From the NCBI RefSeq assembly GCF_000243695.2, contig NZ_AHMN02000010.1, positions 128,073 to 192,072 of the forward strand: a DNA stretch of 64,000 nucleotides, written 5' to 3'. Every line of letters begins with the position of its first letter. Position 1 is the stretch's first letter. This document shows positions 38,890 to 54,120 of the stretch, piece after piece. A program made the translations under genes and the position numbers. Below the pieces are notes generated by a model. That model saw only the letters and a list, made by a program, of their open reading frames with translations. It did no database searches and had not been told where the DNA came from. This DNA is from Leptospira kirschneri serovar Cynopteri str. 3522 CT (GTDB taxonomy: Bacteria > Spirochaetota > Leptospiria > Leptospirales > Leptospiraceae).

Positions 38890-39245
38890 GTCAGTGATCT
38901 AGTGACTTAAAAAACGGACACCTTTTTCTCAGCAAATTGAGGATGAGGTGAAAATGAGTAAAAAAAACGTGAATTCGGTATAATCAATGCGAAAGGGATC
39001 GATGCGGAGTCAAGTTATTGAAATTAAAGAAATTGAATGTATTACTTAGCACACAATAACTTGACTGGAGCTAAGAGCCCGGTCCAGTCTTTGCTTGCAA
39101 AGACTGGATTCGCCCCCATTTTATTACGTTGAACACACTTTAAGTGAATGATACAACTGCTCTTTCCAAATCGATTGATTGCAGAAATTATCCTAAGGAT
39201 TTAGTTTTTTATTTAGAAGTTCGTTTTAATAGAGGGTTATTTATA
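38890..39245. other. gap after VM gene with family B repeat
   Basis: This 356-base convergent gap has no gene. It starts with AT-rich DNA, then 'aatgcgaaagggatcgatgc' and family B copy 5 (39010-39136). No obvious terminator for either convergent gene was seen. Confidence 0.5.
39010..39136 (+). repeat. structured dispersed repeat, copy 5 (variant hairpin)
   Basis: TCAAGTTATTG...CAATAACTTGA and 'ggagctaagagcccggtcc' are conserved. The central hairpin has a different sequence: CCAGTCTTTGC-TT-GCAAAGACTGG (39084-39107), a perfect 11-base stem. In copy 1 the same position holds CCGGCTGCC-TCT-GGCAGCCGG. The flanks 'ggtcc' and 'ggattcg' match, so both arms have changed together. Confidence 0.8.
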
Positions 39246-40451
39246 TTAAAGATTTGTAACACAGATTCCGCTTGCTGCTAAGGTTTTTGTTAAACTCGAT
39301 AAAATACCTCCATTAAAATTAATCACTAAACTTTCGGTTAGAGTTGCTTCGTTGGTTGTAGAAGTCCAGAATGTGGTGTTTGCGGGAAAGTTTGGAAATG
39401 CGGCTGGAATGGCTGGATTTCCAGCACCGGAGTGATCTACAATACTTAGTAGTTCATTTGCGTTAGGTAGTCTCCAGTTGTTTCTTCCTGCAAATACCGC
39501 TACGTTTAAGTTATTACATCCATTGAAAGCGGATTGTCTGTTTCCTGAAAATAAAACCCCCGCTGTACAATTTACATTTGATTTTCCTAATGCACATTTG
39601 GACCAGAGTAGTTTTGCGTTTTGATCCGTAACGGTTCCATTTCCGTTGTCTAAGAATGAAAAGGCGGGTAAGGGGTTTCCAGAAACACAGCGTAAAAATA
39701 CGTTCGCGCCTACTTTTACAAATGGTTGAATTGGAAGTCCTAATGTTAAAAAATCAACAACCCAAATCTCCGCCACGTTGAGTGGATAAGTAGTGTTTGT
39801 CATATAGAGATTGGTTATATCCGCATTTGGAAATTGTACGTTTTCAGGATGGGCTGGATTTGTAGAATAACGATAAAGACTCATAAATTCTTTAAACTCT
39901 GGAATCCTCCAATTGGTTCTACCCGCATATCCGTTTCCTCCGTTTTGATTGTTTAGGTCGGAACAACTGCCAGGTCCTCCCACGTTAGTCGCCGTATCCC
40001 AATCCATCGCTGTCGCGGCTCCTAAAACACAAGTAGGTCCGCTTTGACCTTCGGGACAACTTTTCCAGACGAGTCCCCGTATGTTGTCTAAGGTCGTATA
40101 ATCCGTTCCATATTGAGGATGTTGTGTGGGGCCTGTAAAGGAACGAGAATTTGGAGTGTTTATAAATTCTCCGTCTTGACCACTATTGGAACACGCAGTT
40201 AACACTCCGCCAGTTGTCCAACATTGAGTTTGTCCGGTATCACTAACAGCGCTTAGATTAAAGTTAGGTGGCGGTGTTACGACAGGAATTGGAGTATTAT
40301 TGGAAGTAGTTGCCTGAGGTTCTTCACTTTCATTTGTATTCGGACTTAAAAAATATCTAAGGATTGCAAATGGAGGTTCTGGTTTGTCTGGAGGACTTAC
40401 CATACAACTAGATACTATGGAAAAAAATAAAAATGCGGATCTTATATTCAT
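39246..40451 (-). CDS. lipoprotein with two DUF1566 domains
   Basis: The 401-residue protein starts MNIRSAFLFFSIVSSCMVSP, a lipoprotein signal with the lipobox Cys at residue 17. A Pro/Asn/Thr-rich linker (NNTPIPVVTPPPNF) is followed by two tandem DUF1566 units. The first has GLVWKSCPEG...TNWRIPEFKEFMSLY, the second LLWSKCALGKSN...NNWRLPNANELLSIVDHS. Each has the W-R-(I/L)-P core of this lectin-like, surface-exposed fold. The role is unknown, probably on the cell surface. ATG 40451 is chosen at the signal peptide; the frame is open 30 codons further upstream. Confidence 0.8.
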   Translation of the reverse strand: MNIRSAFLFFSIVSSCMVSPPDKPEPPFAILRYFLSPNTNESEEPQATTSNNTPIPVVTPPPNFNLSAVSDTGQTQCWTTGGVLTACSNSGQDGEFINTPNSRSFTGPTQHPQYGTDYTTLDNIRGLVWKSCPEGQSGPTCVLGAATAMDWDTATNVGGPGSCSDLNNQNGGNGYAGRTNWRIPEFKEFMSLYRYSTNPAHPENVQFPNADITNLYMTNTTYPLNVAEIWVVDFLTLGLPIQPFVKVGANVFLRCVSGNPLPAFSFLDNGNGTVTDQNAKLLWSKCALGKSNVNCTAGVLFSGNRQSAFNGCNNLNVAVFAGRNNWRLPNANELLSIVDHSGAGNPAIPAAFPNFPANTTFWTSTTNEATLTESLVINFNGGILSSLTKTLAASGICVTNL

Positions 40452-40675
40452 AAAAATCTTATTTAAAAATAGACCGAAACTAAACCGTATAGAATCTAGA
40501 AGTCGTAATTCTAACTTGTAGATTTTTATAAAACAACTCATTTTATCGAATAGGATGGATTAAATGATAAATTTGTATTCAGATTTAAAATGATTGTTTT
40601 GTAATCATCAAATTACTCCGTAAAATTTTTAAAACCTATTTTTAGTGATTCGTATATATTTATCACATGATATTA

Positions 40676-40756
40676 CTGATTTCTATAAAATTGAATATCT
40701 TTAATTTTTATTACAAAACACGATTTCAGTGCAAGATATTCGGTACTTTATTTAAC
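40676..40756. repeat. dispersed repeat family C, copy
   Basis: 'gatttctataaaattgaata', 'atttttattacaaaacacga' and 'gcaagatattcggtacttta' match the family C consensus seen at 51866, 52871 and 56294. No coding potential is visible. Confidence 0.55.
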
Positions 40757-40819
40757 GTAAGTTCTACGTAAAGGACCATAATTCTGAAAAAAGTTAGGAT
40801 CTGAATTTTATAGATCGAT

Positions 40820-41192
40820 TTCTAAAATGTAGGAACTCTCACAATTTAAAAAATAGAAGTTTATAATTTGTAGTATTTCAAGTGTGGGAACTATTACAAA
40901 ACTTAGGTTTGTCTGTAAAATGATGTGGGAACTACCGCAAATCACGATTCTAAGAACAAATTCTAAAATGTAGGAACTCATACTTTTAGAAAAATCTTTC
41001 TCAACTGAACTTACGTTAAAACGAATTTAAATTTTGATGATGGCCGCAAAACAGCAGTTTTGTGCAGAAAATCGGATGGACGATGATTCTTTTTGTATTT
41101 TATAGTAGTTCCCACAATTTTCAAAGTTTAACCGGTAAATCCACAATTTGTGAGAGTTCCCACATCTATTTTTTTACGGTAAAATTGACCTA
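40820..41192. repeat. GTGGGAAC-type repeat cluster
   Basis: Cores at about 40884, 40921, 41105 and 41150, with both orientations present. The segment 41100-41192 is the inverted counterpart of 31620-31712. 'aggaactcatacttttagaa' at 40972 also recurs near 13015 and 29020. Confidence 0.65.
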
Positions 41193-41208
41193 GGATAAAA
41201 CAGTAACG

Positions 41209-41342
41209 TGAGTTCTACGTAAGAAAACCGGGGCGAATCCGGTTTGCCACAGGCAGCCGGACCGGGCTCTTCGCTTTGGTCAAGTTATTGTGAAACTCGA
41301 GAATCAGATTCAATTTTCATAAAATACCAATAACTTGATCCT
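41209..41342 (-). repeat. structured dispersed repeat, copy 6 (family B, inverted)
   Basis: Reads 'cgtaagaaaaccggggcgaa', an imperfect hairpin CCGGTTTGCC-ACA-GGCAGCCGG (41239-41260), 'accgggctcttcgctttggt' and CAAGTTATTG...CAATAACTTGA. One arm has picked up a base, so the stem is bulged. Confidence 0.7.
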
Positions 41343-41387
41343 GTCGAGCGACCGTAGAAGCGAGACGCTGAGTTTCCAGAGCGACCC

Positions 41388-41697
41388 TTAGGGAGCCATA
41401 ACCTTACCCACAAGTTGAATAGGATTTTAGAATCAGAAGGCTCAAAAACGCACATTTTTCAAGTGTTCCGACAAGAATGAGTCTTTTTACTTGCAAAAAG
41501 TATGTTTTTCTGATAAAGAAAAGTCTTCTGAACTTCTCCACCTCCGCCCCCACCCAAAAATAGGGAAAACTAAAGCACAACGCTCTCTATGAATCGCGTT
41601 GTGGGGTGGGAACTCAGTTTTACAGAGGATTTGTCGTAATTCCCACAGATTTAATATTGAGATCCAAATACTTGTGGGTAAGGTTATGTTAGGGAGC
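41388..41697. mobile_element. 292-bp miniature transposon with 19-bp TIRs and 9-bp target duplication
   Basis: The element spans 41397-41688. The left end CATAACCTTACCCACAAGT (41397-41415) and the right end ACTTGTGGGTAAGGTTATG (41670-41688) are perfect reverse complements. It is bounded by direct 9-mers TTAGGGAGC at 41388-41396 and 41689-41697. The uninterrupted host sequence (agcgacccTTAGGGAGCgat) exists on the minus strand at window positions 1-40. There is no transposase ORF inside. It therefore looks like a non-autonomous element moved in trans. Relatives are at 26281-26596 and 63802-64000. Confidence 0.93.
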
Positions 41698-42138
41698 GAT
41701 GCATTGAGTTTGAGGAAAGCGTTTTGCTGAGTTCAGGGAGTGAGATGCTGAGTTCAGGAAAGCGTTGTGCTTTAGTTCATTTATCGATCCATTTCGCGTT
41801 ATGCCGAATTAACATTAAATTATATTTTTAAAATATTCAAAAAATAATTGAATGTTCGTATTTATCCAGAGTTTTATAAAAAAGTCCTAATCTTTTATAC
41901 GGAAACAGAACTTTATTATAAAAACTTACAGTATTCAATTTTGAACCTGTTTCAAAATATAGAAATAAACCTCTTGGAAATTTCTAATCCATTGTTGGAA
42001 TTCCCACAAAAACCGTCCGTCGTTCCGTCCGTAAGTTTTTAAAAACGGAGTTTAACTCGGATTTGTTGTCTTTTTGAAGTAGATCTCACATTATTATAAG
42101 TTTTGAAATAGGATTAGTAGTAAGCAAAAATTTTTAAC

Positions 42139-43545
<1,407 letters not shown>

Positions 43546-43570
43546 GTGTAACACTTTATAAGATTTGAAT

Positions 43571-43608
<38 letters not shown>

Positions 43609-43642
43609 TCGTAAAGTTTGTGACTCCAATGAGGAAAATTGA

Positions 43643-44761
43643 ATGCAGAATTTTATAAAATATAGATCCGTAACAGACGTTTATGCGGATCAGGTGATAC
43701 AGGATTATTTTCAATCCGATAAAAAAGATAAACTGAGAAGTTTAGCTTTATTCAATATTCTAACGCAGAATTTCGGACCTATACCGACGGAACTTCCTTC
43801 TTACTTTAAGGAATATTTCGAAAAAACCAGTGTTCTTCCAGGCTGGGCCGATCTTAAAAAAATTCAAATTGCAGAACGTGTATTTGCTACATACGGACCG
43901 CAGATACTCATGATTCTATGTTGTAAATCTCTTCCTATGGCTTATACCTGTGGCAACGGAGCGGAAGTACTTGTTTATACGGGAAGACTCGTGGAAGAAA
44001 ACGGCTCCACACAAAAAGTATTTAGAAGACTGATGGAAACTACACAATTTGTAGTTTCCGTTTTGAAAGAAGGAGGTCTTTCTCAAGGAGGAGAAGGAAT
44101 CAGGGCCGCACAAAAAGTAAGACTGATGCACTCTTCGATTCGTCACTTTATACTTGAATCGAATCAATGGAAAGAAGAATGGGGCAAACCAATCAATCAA
44201 CAGGACATGGCCGGAACCTTACAATCCTTTTCCAGCCTGATTTTAGAAGGTTTGGCTTTCTCCGGAATTACGTTAGACGAAGAGGAAAAAGATTCTTACA
44301 TTCATCTTTGGAAAGTTGCGGGTCATATCCTGGGAGTACTTCCTGAATTATCACCCGATACATACGAAGATGCTTATGCTCTCGGACTTTCTATCTTTCA
44401 AGATCAAAGAAGAAAATCGGAGGCGGGAAAGATTCTCGCAAAATCACTGTTAGATTTTATGGAATATATGGTTCCAGGAAATTTGTTGGACGGAGTGCCC
44501 TTGTATTTTCTTCAGAAATATTTAGGTAAAGAAAATTGTGAAATTTTAGAACTTCCTTGGGAAGAAAAAGAAATCCTAGGAGAAATTCTAGAAAAAGTTA
44601 TCACCGGTTTTGATCAGACATTGAGCGAGAATGATCATTTTCAAAAACTTGCCGCGCATTTTTCATCCAAACTGATTTTAGGAATGGATAATTTCTATTA
44701 CAAAGGTAAGAAGGCTAAGTTTGAAATTCCACCTTCTTTAAAAGGAAACTGGGGAGTATAG
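43643..44761 (+). CDS. MpaB/DUF2236-family oxygenase
   Basis: The 372-residue protein is of the DUF2236 family, named after fungal MpaB (mycophenolic acid pathway) and related to haem-dependent rubber oxygenases. It shows [20 protein letters not shown], the central [12 protein letters not shown] with Arg and His candidates for haem contact (about residues 157-168), then [35 protein letters not shown] follows. The substrate is unknown and oxidative cleavage of an isoprenoid-like chain is an inference. The ATG has AGGA 7 bases upstream. It is followed 5 bases later by the Pyr4/PaxB-like membrane gene, so the two are very probably co-translated. Confidence 0.8.
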   Translation: MQNFIKYRSVTDVYADQVIQDYFQSDKKDKLRSLALFNILTQNFGPIPTELPSYFKEYFEKTSVLPGWADLKKIQIAERVFATYGPQILMILCCKSLPMAYTCGNGAEVLVYTGRLVEENGSTQKVFRRLMETTQFVVSVLKEGGLSQGGEGIRAAQKVRLMHSSIRHFILESNQWKEEWGKPINQQDMAGTLQSFSSLILEGLAFSGITLDEEEKDSYIHLWKVAGHILGVLPELSPDTYEDAYALGLSIFQDQRRKSEAGKILAKSLLDFMEYMVPGNLLDGVPLYFLQKYLGKENCEILELPWEEKEILGEILEKVITGFDQTLSENDHFQKLAAHFSSKLILGMDNFYYKGKKAKFEIPPSLKGNWGV

Positions 44762-44766
44762 ATCTT

Positions 44767-45432
44767 ATGGAACTCTTGGAAAAAATTTTAACGGACCCTT
44801 ATTATTTGGGAAAGTTCACACTTCTTGAAAACGTATTTTTACTGATAGGAGTGGTTTTTTGGGCATACGTCTACTTTGCGTTAATCGTGGATTCAAATCG
44901 TAAACAGTTTGTGGAAATGCCCGTGTTTATTGCCTGTGGGAACATTGTTTGGGAATTTCTTTGGGGATTTGTCATCCAAGAGGATATGGGAATTGTTTTA
45001 AATTGGGGTTATAAACTTGCGTTTCTTTTGGACGTAGTGATTTTTTACAACGTATTTAGATACGGACAAAAACAATTCAAAATATCTATTAGTACATTAG
45101 AATATAGAATTTTACTTTTGGTATTATTATTGTCTTGGGGGGCTCTGATTTATACTTATTACGTAAATAGATACGACCTTTTTACCGGTTCCAATTCCGC
45201 TTATATACTGAATTTATTCATTTCCGCCATGTATCCGGTTTTGTTTTTATCCATGAATGACAATCGATTATTTTCTTATCCGATTGCGTGGTGTAAATTT
45301 TTGGGAACCGTATTCTTTACCGTATTTTTGTTTCTTTATTTTCCCAAAGAGTATTTTGTTTTATGTCTTGGAATATTGGTTTTTATAGCAGACGCTTATT
45401 ACGTTTATCTATTTGCAAAAACCAGAAAGTAA
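44767..45432 (+). CDS. seven-helix membrane protein resembling Pyr4/PaxB terpene cyclases
   Basis: The 221-residue protein has about seven transmembrane helices. By eye it aligns with the fungal meroterpenoid cyclase family (Pyr4, PaxB, Trt1-like). MPVFIACGNIVWEF places a Glu at residue 63, where the family's catalytic Glu lies. IAWCKFLGTVFF corresponds to the conserved 'W..RFLG' helix. The last helix LGILVFIADAYYVYL places an Asp at 209, like the family's second acidic residue. Bacterial homologues are mostly annotated hypothetical. Protonation-driven cyclisation of a prenylated substrate is a hypothesis. It sits 5 bases after the MpaB-like gene and 9 before the giant regulator. Confidence 0.55.
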   Translation: MELLEKILTDPYYLGKFTLLENVFLLIGVVFWAYVYFALIVDSNRKQFVEMPVFIACGNIVWEFLWGFVIQEDMGIVLNWGYKLAFLLDVVIFYNVFRYGQKQFKISISTLEYRILLLVLLLSWGALIYTYYVNRYDLFTGSNSAYILNLFISAMYPVLFLSMNDNRLFSYPIAWCKFLGTVFFTVFLFLYFPKEYFVLCLGILVFIADAYYVYLFAKTRK

Positions 45433-45441
45433 TTTATAAAA

Positions 45442-50721
<5,280 letters not shown>

Positions 50722-51161
50722 ACTCGCCTAATCGCGTTTAAAACTAAAGACGATTGTTATCCTGTTTACTGTATCAATTTATTGACCAGAGCTTAAGAGC
50801 CCGGTCCGGTTTTCTTACGTCGAACTCATGTTAAATTATATGTTTTTGTGGGAACTCTTACATTTGGTAAAAGAATGAGGTTTAAAAATAATGAATTCTG
50901 TGGGAACTACTACGAAAATTTAACAAGATTGAACTGCTCGAAAAATTCACAATTTGCCAAATGCGACCTAATTTGTAGGAACTACTACATTTTATTAAAA
51001 AATTTCTAAAGAATTATCGTGTAAAATTCTTTGGGGTTTTGGGACAAGCTTTAAGATTCAAAAATAATGAATTCTGTGGGAACTACTACATTTTTTAGAA
51101 ACTTTGTTTGAGAAATTTTCTTTTACTTACAAAATGACGTTTATTTTTTTAAATCAATTTT
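50722..51161. repeat. 440-base gap with family B fragment and GTGGGAAC-type repeats
   Basis: Positions 50768-50836 are a shortened family B copy ('tcaatttattgaccagagct', 'taagagcccggtccggtttt', 'cttacgtcgaactcatgtta'), with the hairpin lost. GTGGGAAC-type cores follow at about 50850, 50897 and 51075; 'aataatgaattctgtgggaa' occurs twice (about 50886 and 51063). No gene is seen. The pdxH promoter is probably in the last 60 bases. Confidence 0.55.
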
Positions 51162-51806
51162 ATGGATCCTAAAATTTCAGAAATTAGAAAGAGTTACACA
51201 CTATCTTCTTTAGAGATAGAAGATGCAGGGGACGATCCGATTTTATTTTTTCAAAAATGGTTTGAGGAAGCCGTCTATTCGGAAGTGTTGGAAGTCAACG
51301 CGATGACTCTCGCAACCGTTACTCAAGACGGAAAACCAGACGCTAGAATCGTTTTATTAAAAGGAATTTTGAAGGAATCGTTTCTGTTTTATACAAATTA
51401 CGAAAGCAGAAAAGGGACGGAATTGGAAACAAACCCAAACGTTTGTCTCGTTTTCTTTTGGCCTGAATTAGAACGTCAGGTTCGTATCGAAGGAAACGTA
51501 ACTAAAGTTTCCAGAGAAATCTCTAAAGAATACTTTCATTCAAGGCCTAGAGAATCTCAGATCGGTGCGTTAGCCTCACCACAAAGTCAAAAAATTCCTG
51601 ATCGTAAATTTTTAGAAGAACGTTTTCAGAAATTTACCGATCAATATCAAAATAAGGAAGTGGATCTTCCAAATCATTGGGGAGGTTATGCGGTTTATCC
51701 TGATCGGATCGAATTTTGGCAAGGCCGTTCCAGTCGTTTGCACGATAGAATCGTGTTTGTAAGAAATATTTCTTCCTTTTGGGAAAAATTCAGAGTTGCT
51801 CCATAA
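51162..51806 (+). CDS. pdxH: pyridoxamine 5'-phosphate oxidase
   Basis: FMN-dependent enzyme completing vitamin B6 synthesis and salvage. The 214-residue product has the family pattern: AMTLATVTQDGKPDARIVLL (FMN-binding), FYTNYESRKGTELETNP, VRIEGNVTKVS, SRPRESQIGALASPQSQ and WGGYAVYPDRIEFWQGR followed by SRLHDR. It ends in W-x2-F-x-V-A-P, as PdxH proteins do. Length is normal. The gene stands alone. Confidence 0.95.
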   Translation: MDPKISEIRKSYTLSSLEIEDAGDDPILFFQKWFEEAVYSEVLEVNAMTLATVTQDGKPDARIVLLKGILKESFLFYTNYESRKGTELETNPNVCLVFFWPELERQVRIEGNVTKVSREISKEYFHSRPRESQIGALASPQSQKIPDRKFLEERFQKFTDQYQNKEVDLPNHWGGYAVYPDRIEFWQGRSSRLHDRIVFVRNISSFWEKFRVAP

Positions 51807-51865
51807 GTATATTTGAATTTTAGAATATTCTTTTTGTTTGATTTTTTTTAACCACTAGGACTGTA

Positions 51866-51952
51866 AAATTAAATACCTTCGACTTTTATTGTAAAAAACT
51901 GTTTGAATGCAGAATGTCATTTACTCATTTATATGTTCTGAGTAATACTATA
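51866..51952. repeat. dispersed repeat family C, copy
   Basis: 'aaattaaataccttcgactt', 'ttattgtaaaaaactgtttg', 'aatgcagaatgtcatttact' and 'atatgttctgagtaat' match family C in order. It lies in the short gap between pdxH and the Cys-rich pair. Confidence 0.55.
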
Positions 51953-51977
51953 CAAAAGCTCGGAGATCTATTTTGTT

Positions 51978-52394
51978 GTGCGACATATAAAATATTTACC
52001 ATTTTTATTTCTAACGTTATTCTTTTTCCATTGTTTGAGACCTTGCAATTGTCCGGATAATGATAGCGAAGACGGAATTGCAATTTTATTTGCAACATAT
52101 CTTTTAAATCCTCCTACTTTGAATGGAAGATGTGTATCTTCCTCTAGAAGTTATTGTCTTGAGTTTTCAAAAATTCAATACGAAGATGCGGTTGCGGTTT
52201 TTTGTAAAAATATGGGAGGTATTTTTGAAATAGATCAATCTTGTGTTCAAACAAATAAAGTAGGTCAATGTTCTTTTGATTCTCCATCTACAAAATCCAC
52301 TCAGGTCAAATTTTATTATACAACGGTTCCTCAACGCTGGAACTATTCAACTGCAAAAGTAAATTGTGAAAGTAGTGGAGGAGTGTTTTTATGA
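51978..52394 (+). CDS. small Cys-rich exported protein, member 1 of tandem pair
   Basis: The 138-residue product starts GTG. Residues 5-19 are hydrophobic (YLPFLFLTLFFFHC), with a possible lipobox Cys at 19. The mature part has about ten Cys and a pattern of C-x6-C, FCKNMGGIFE, CVQTNKVGQCSF and VNCESSGGVF. The family is not recognised. The stop overlaps the next gene's ATG (ATGA), and the two proteins share the same Cys spacing, so this is a tandem duplication. It is likely a surface or periplasmic lipoprotein (inference). Confidence 0.6.
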   Translation: MRHIKYLPFLFLTLFFFHCLRPCNCPDNDSEDGIAILFATYLLNPPTLNGRCVSSSRSYCLEFSKIQYEDAVAVFCKNMGGIFEIDQSCVQTNKVGQCSFDSPSTKSTQVKFYYTTVPQRWNYSTAKVNCESSGGVFL

Positions 52395-52810
52395 GATTCA
52401 AATCGAAATTATTTTTTTCTTGTACGATCGTCTTTTTGATCACAACTCTGATCGCATATACAATTCTTCCATGTTCTTTTGGTTTAAGTGCCTGTTCTTG
52501 TAAACCGACTCGAGGAGAAACGTTGATTAACTCTTTATTATTTTTAACGACTAACTCCGTAAAAACGTCCTGTCATAATATTACGGATTCTGTATGTTAT
52601 GAGAGTTTTTATTCCGATTCGTTTTCGATTTTATGTAAAATGTCTAATTCTGATGTTCGTTTAAATGACGTCTGTTCTGATCAAAATTCAGTTGGAGATT
52701 GTTATCTAGATACTTTACGATTGACGTTTTATAACGACGTCTATACTTTTGAGGCCGCTGAAGATTATTGTAAAAATCAATTGAGAGGTTTTTTTTACAA
52801 AAATAGATGA
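52391..52810 (+). CDS. small Cys-rich exported protein, member 2 of tandem pair
   Basis: The 139-residue paralogue of the preceding gene has an N-terminal hydrophobic stretch (about residues 8-27) followed by CSFGLSACSC. It shares SVCYESF...FSILCKMSN, VCSDQNSVGDCYLDT and EDYCKNQLRGFF with the first member's corresponding segments. No enzymatic motif is seen. It is translationally coupled to member 1. The function is unknown; different cysteine-rich lipoproteins are common at the leptospiral surface. Confidence 0.6.
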   Translation: MRFKSKLFFSCTIVFLITTLIAYTILPCSFGLSACSCKPTRGETLINSLLFLTTNSVKTSCHNITDSVCYESFYSDSFSILCKMSNSDVRLNDVCSDQNSVGDCYLDTLRLTFYNDVYTFEAAEDYCKNQLRGFFYKNR

Positions 52811-52870
52811 TTCGATTTGTTGAAAAATTCCATATCTACGATTAACAAAATAGTTTTATCGATTCGTTTT

Positions 52871-52969
52871 GCTGATTTCTATAAAATTAAGTACCATCAA
52901 TTTTTATCGTAAAACACCGCTTCAATGCAAAACATTGTAAACTCTGTTATATAGCTATAAAGAAGTAAA
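52871..52969. repeat. dispersed repeat family C, copy
   Basis: 'gctgatttctataaaattaa', 'gtaccatcaatttttatcgt', 'aaaacaccgcttcaatgcaa' and 'ctctgttatatagctataaa' are one of the best-preserved copies. It lies 35 bases after an end of the 98-bp element. Confidence 0.6.
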
Positions 52970-53171
52970 AAGAAGATACTATATCATAATAATATTTTAG
53001 AATTTTGCATTTTTACTATTCGAACAATTCTATTCTGAATTTGTTTCAATACTTAAAATGTGGGATCTCACACAAAAAAGTCAACAATCTCAAGTTAGAT
53101 ATAATTTTTTGAGAATCTCTACGTCTTTGTGAAATCGCTAACTTTGGTGATTCTTTCATTTTTTATAAATT

Positions 53172-53330
53172 AACGCGAGCAGTACGTAAGAAAATCAGAG
53201 CGAATCCGGCTTTGCCGGACCGGGCTCTTTGCTTTAGTTCTTTAACGCGACCTGTCGAACGACCGATGGGGAATGAGACGCTGACTTCATTTATCGATCC
53301 CTTTCGCCTTAACTCACGTTAAATTAATTT
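53172..53330 (-). repeat. structured dispersed repeat, copy 8 (family B, short hairpin)
   Basis: Reads 'acgcgagcagtacgtaagaa', 'aatcagagcgaat', a short hairpin CCGGC-TTT-GCCGG (53206-53218), 'accgggctctttgctttagt', then a tract like window positions 1-90 and 'tcgatccctttcgccttaac'. The stem is 5 bases instead of 9-11 but remains perfectly paired. Confidence 0.7.
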
Positions 53331-53452
53331 TTTTGAATGTATATATGGGTTATTCGAAATTGTAGATAGTATATTTTTTCAGAGAATACAATTTTTGAAA
53401 TAAACTGGATGTAGAATCAAATTTTTATCTATCACAAGCGCTAGGGATGTGA

Positions 53453-53564
53453 AGCGTGCGAAGCAGTCGCCTAAAAGGCGACCGCAGCGCGTAACAAGCC
53501 CGGCCTGCGCCTTTTTTATTTTTTGTTTTATTTTTTACGTGTTTTATCAGGCGCAGGAAGCGCC
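53453..53564. repeat. GC-rich palindromic island, possible terminator
   Basis: In AT-rich surroundings there are nested palindromes: GTCGCCT-AAA-AGGCGAC (53466-53482), CCTGCGCC (53504-53511) paired with GGCGCAGG (53550-53557) across a T-rich loop, and GGCGC-aggaa-GCGCC (53550-53564). It begins 19 bases beyond the stop of the minus-strand membrane protein gene. It could terminate that transcript, but the T-run is on the plus strand after 53511, so direction is unclear. Confidence 0.45.
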
Positions 53565-53582
53565 CAAACTTTGAAAGTTTAT

Positions 53583-54020
53583 CTAGATCCAAATATTCAA
53601 AAGATAAGCGGTCAAGATGATCGTATAACCTAAACTTAAAAAGAATCCGATCTTGATGGGTTGTGTATGGGTTTTATATCCGGAAAGAAATATATGGAGT
53701 GATAAAAATCCGACCGCGATCGTTTCCGCGATTAAGGTTGCAATGACCGGTGGTTGCGGCCCAAAAAATAAAATTAAAATCGCCGGAAGAAATCCTAAAA
53801 AACTCATAAACGCTCCCGTTGTGATCCACATCATTAGGATCAATCTGGATTGTCTTTCTTCCGGATATTGAAAAAAACCTACGGCGGCTCCTACGATCAA
53901 TTGATGAATCAATCCGTGCAACGTATATATAATTCCAGATACAATCAAAATGGTTTCAGCAAAATGGATATGTTCGAATGAGTTCAATTGAATTTCTCTT
54001 TTTCGGATCTGTTTTTTCAA
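53583..54020 (-). CDS. four-helix membrane protein, unknown function
   Basis: The 145-residue protein has four predicted transmembrane helices: ILIVSGIIYTLHGLIHQLIV, LILMMWITTGAFMSFLGFLP, VIATLIAETIAVGFLSLHIF and FFLSLGYTIILTAYLLNIW. A basic N-terminus precedes them. The family is not recognised; no enzyme motif is seen. It is divergent from the acetoacetyl-CoA synthetase gene, 100 bases apart, and backed by a GC-rich palindrome. Confidence 0.6.
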   Translation of the reverse strand: MKKQIRKREIQLNSFEHIHFAETILIVSGIIYTLHGLIHQLIVGAAVGFFQYPEERQSRLILMMWITTGAFMSFLGFLPAILILFFGPQPPVIATLIAETIAVGFLSLHIFLSGYKTHTQPIKIGFFLSLGYTIILTAYLLNIWI

Positions 54021-54120
54021 AACATAAACGGAGCGGTTCGTTCCTCAATCAAAATTCATGTTGACCCTAGCTTTCTAAAAAAATGATATAGTGAGCTAAA
54101 AAAACGGAATCGAGTTTTAC

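Larger units (their letters stand above)
40452..42138. other. 1.7-kb repeat-rich gap
   Basis: No convincing gene. In order: AT-rich DNA with family C (40676-40756), GTGGGAAC-type repeats (40820-41192), family B copy 6 (41209-41342), a GC-rich repeat tract interrupted by the 292-bp mobile element (41397-41688), and further repeat tract to about 41815. A 64-codon frame at 41848-42042 has no start signal or family and is probably noise. Confidence 0.55.
52811..53582. other. 770-base gap with repeats and a GC-rich palindromic island
   Basis: Contents are: an element end 'tttgttgaaaaattccatat' (52817-52836), which is the inverted right end of the 98-bp element; family C (52871-52969); family B copy 8 (53172-53330); and the GC-rich palindromes at 53453-53564. 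No gene is seen. Confidence 0.5.

Noticed and set aside
39246..40451. Reading the DUF1566 protein as a phage tail or adhesin fibre
   Set aside because: No phage genes are nearby and the lipobox signal peptide fits a cell-surface lipoprotein better.
41848..42042. 64-codon plus-strand ORF
   Set aside because: AT-rich, no ribosome-binding site, no recognisable family, and located in repeat debris.
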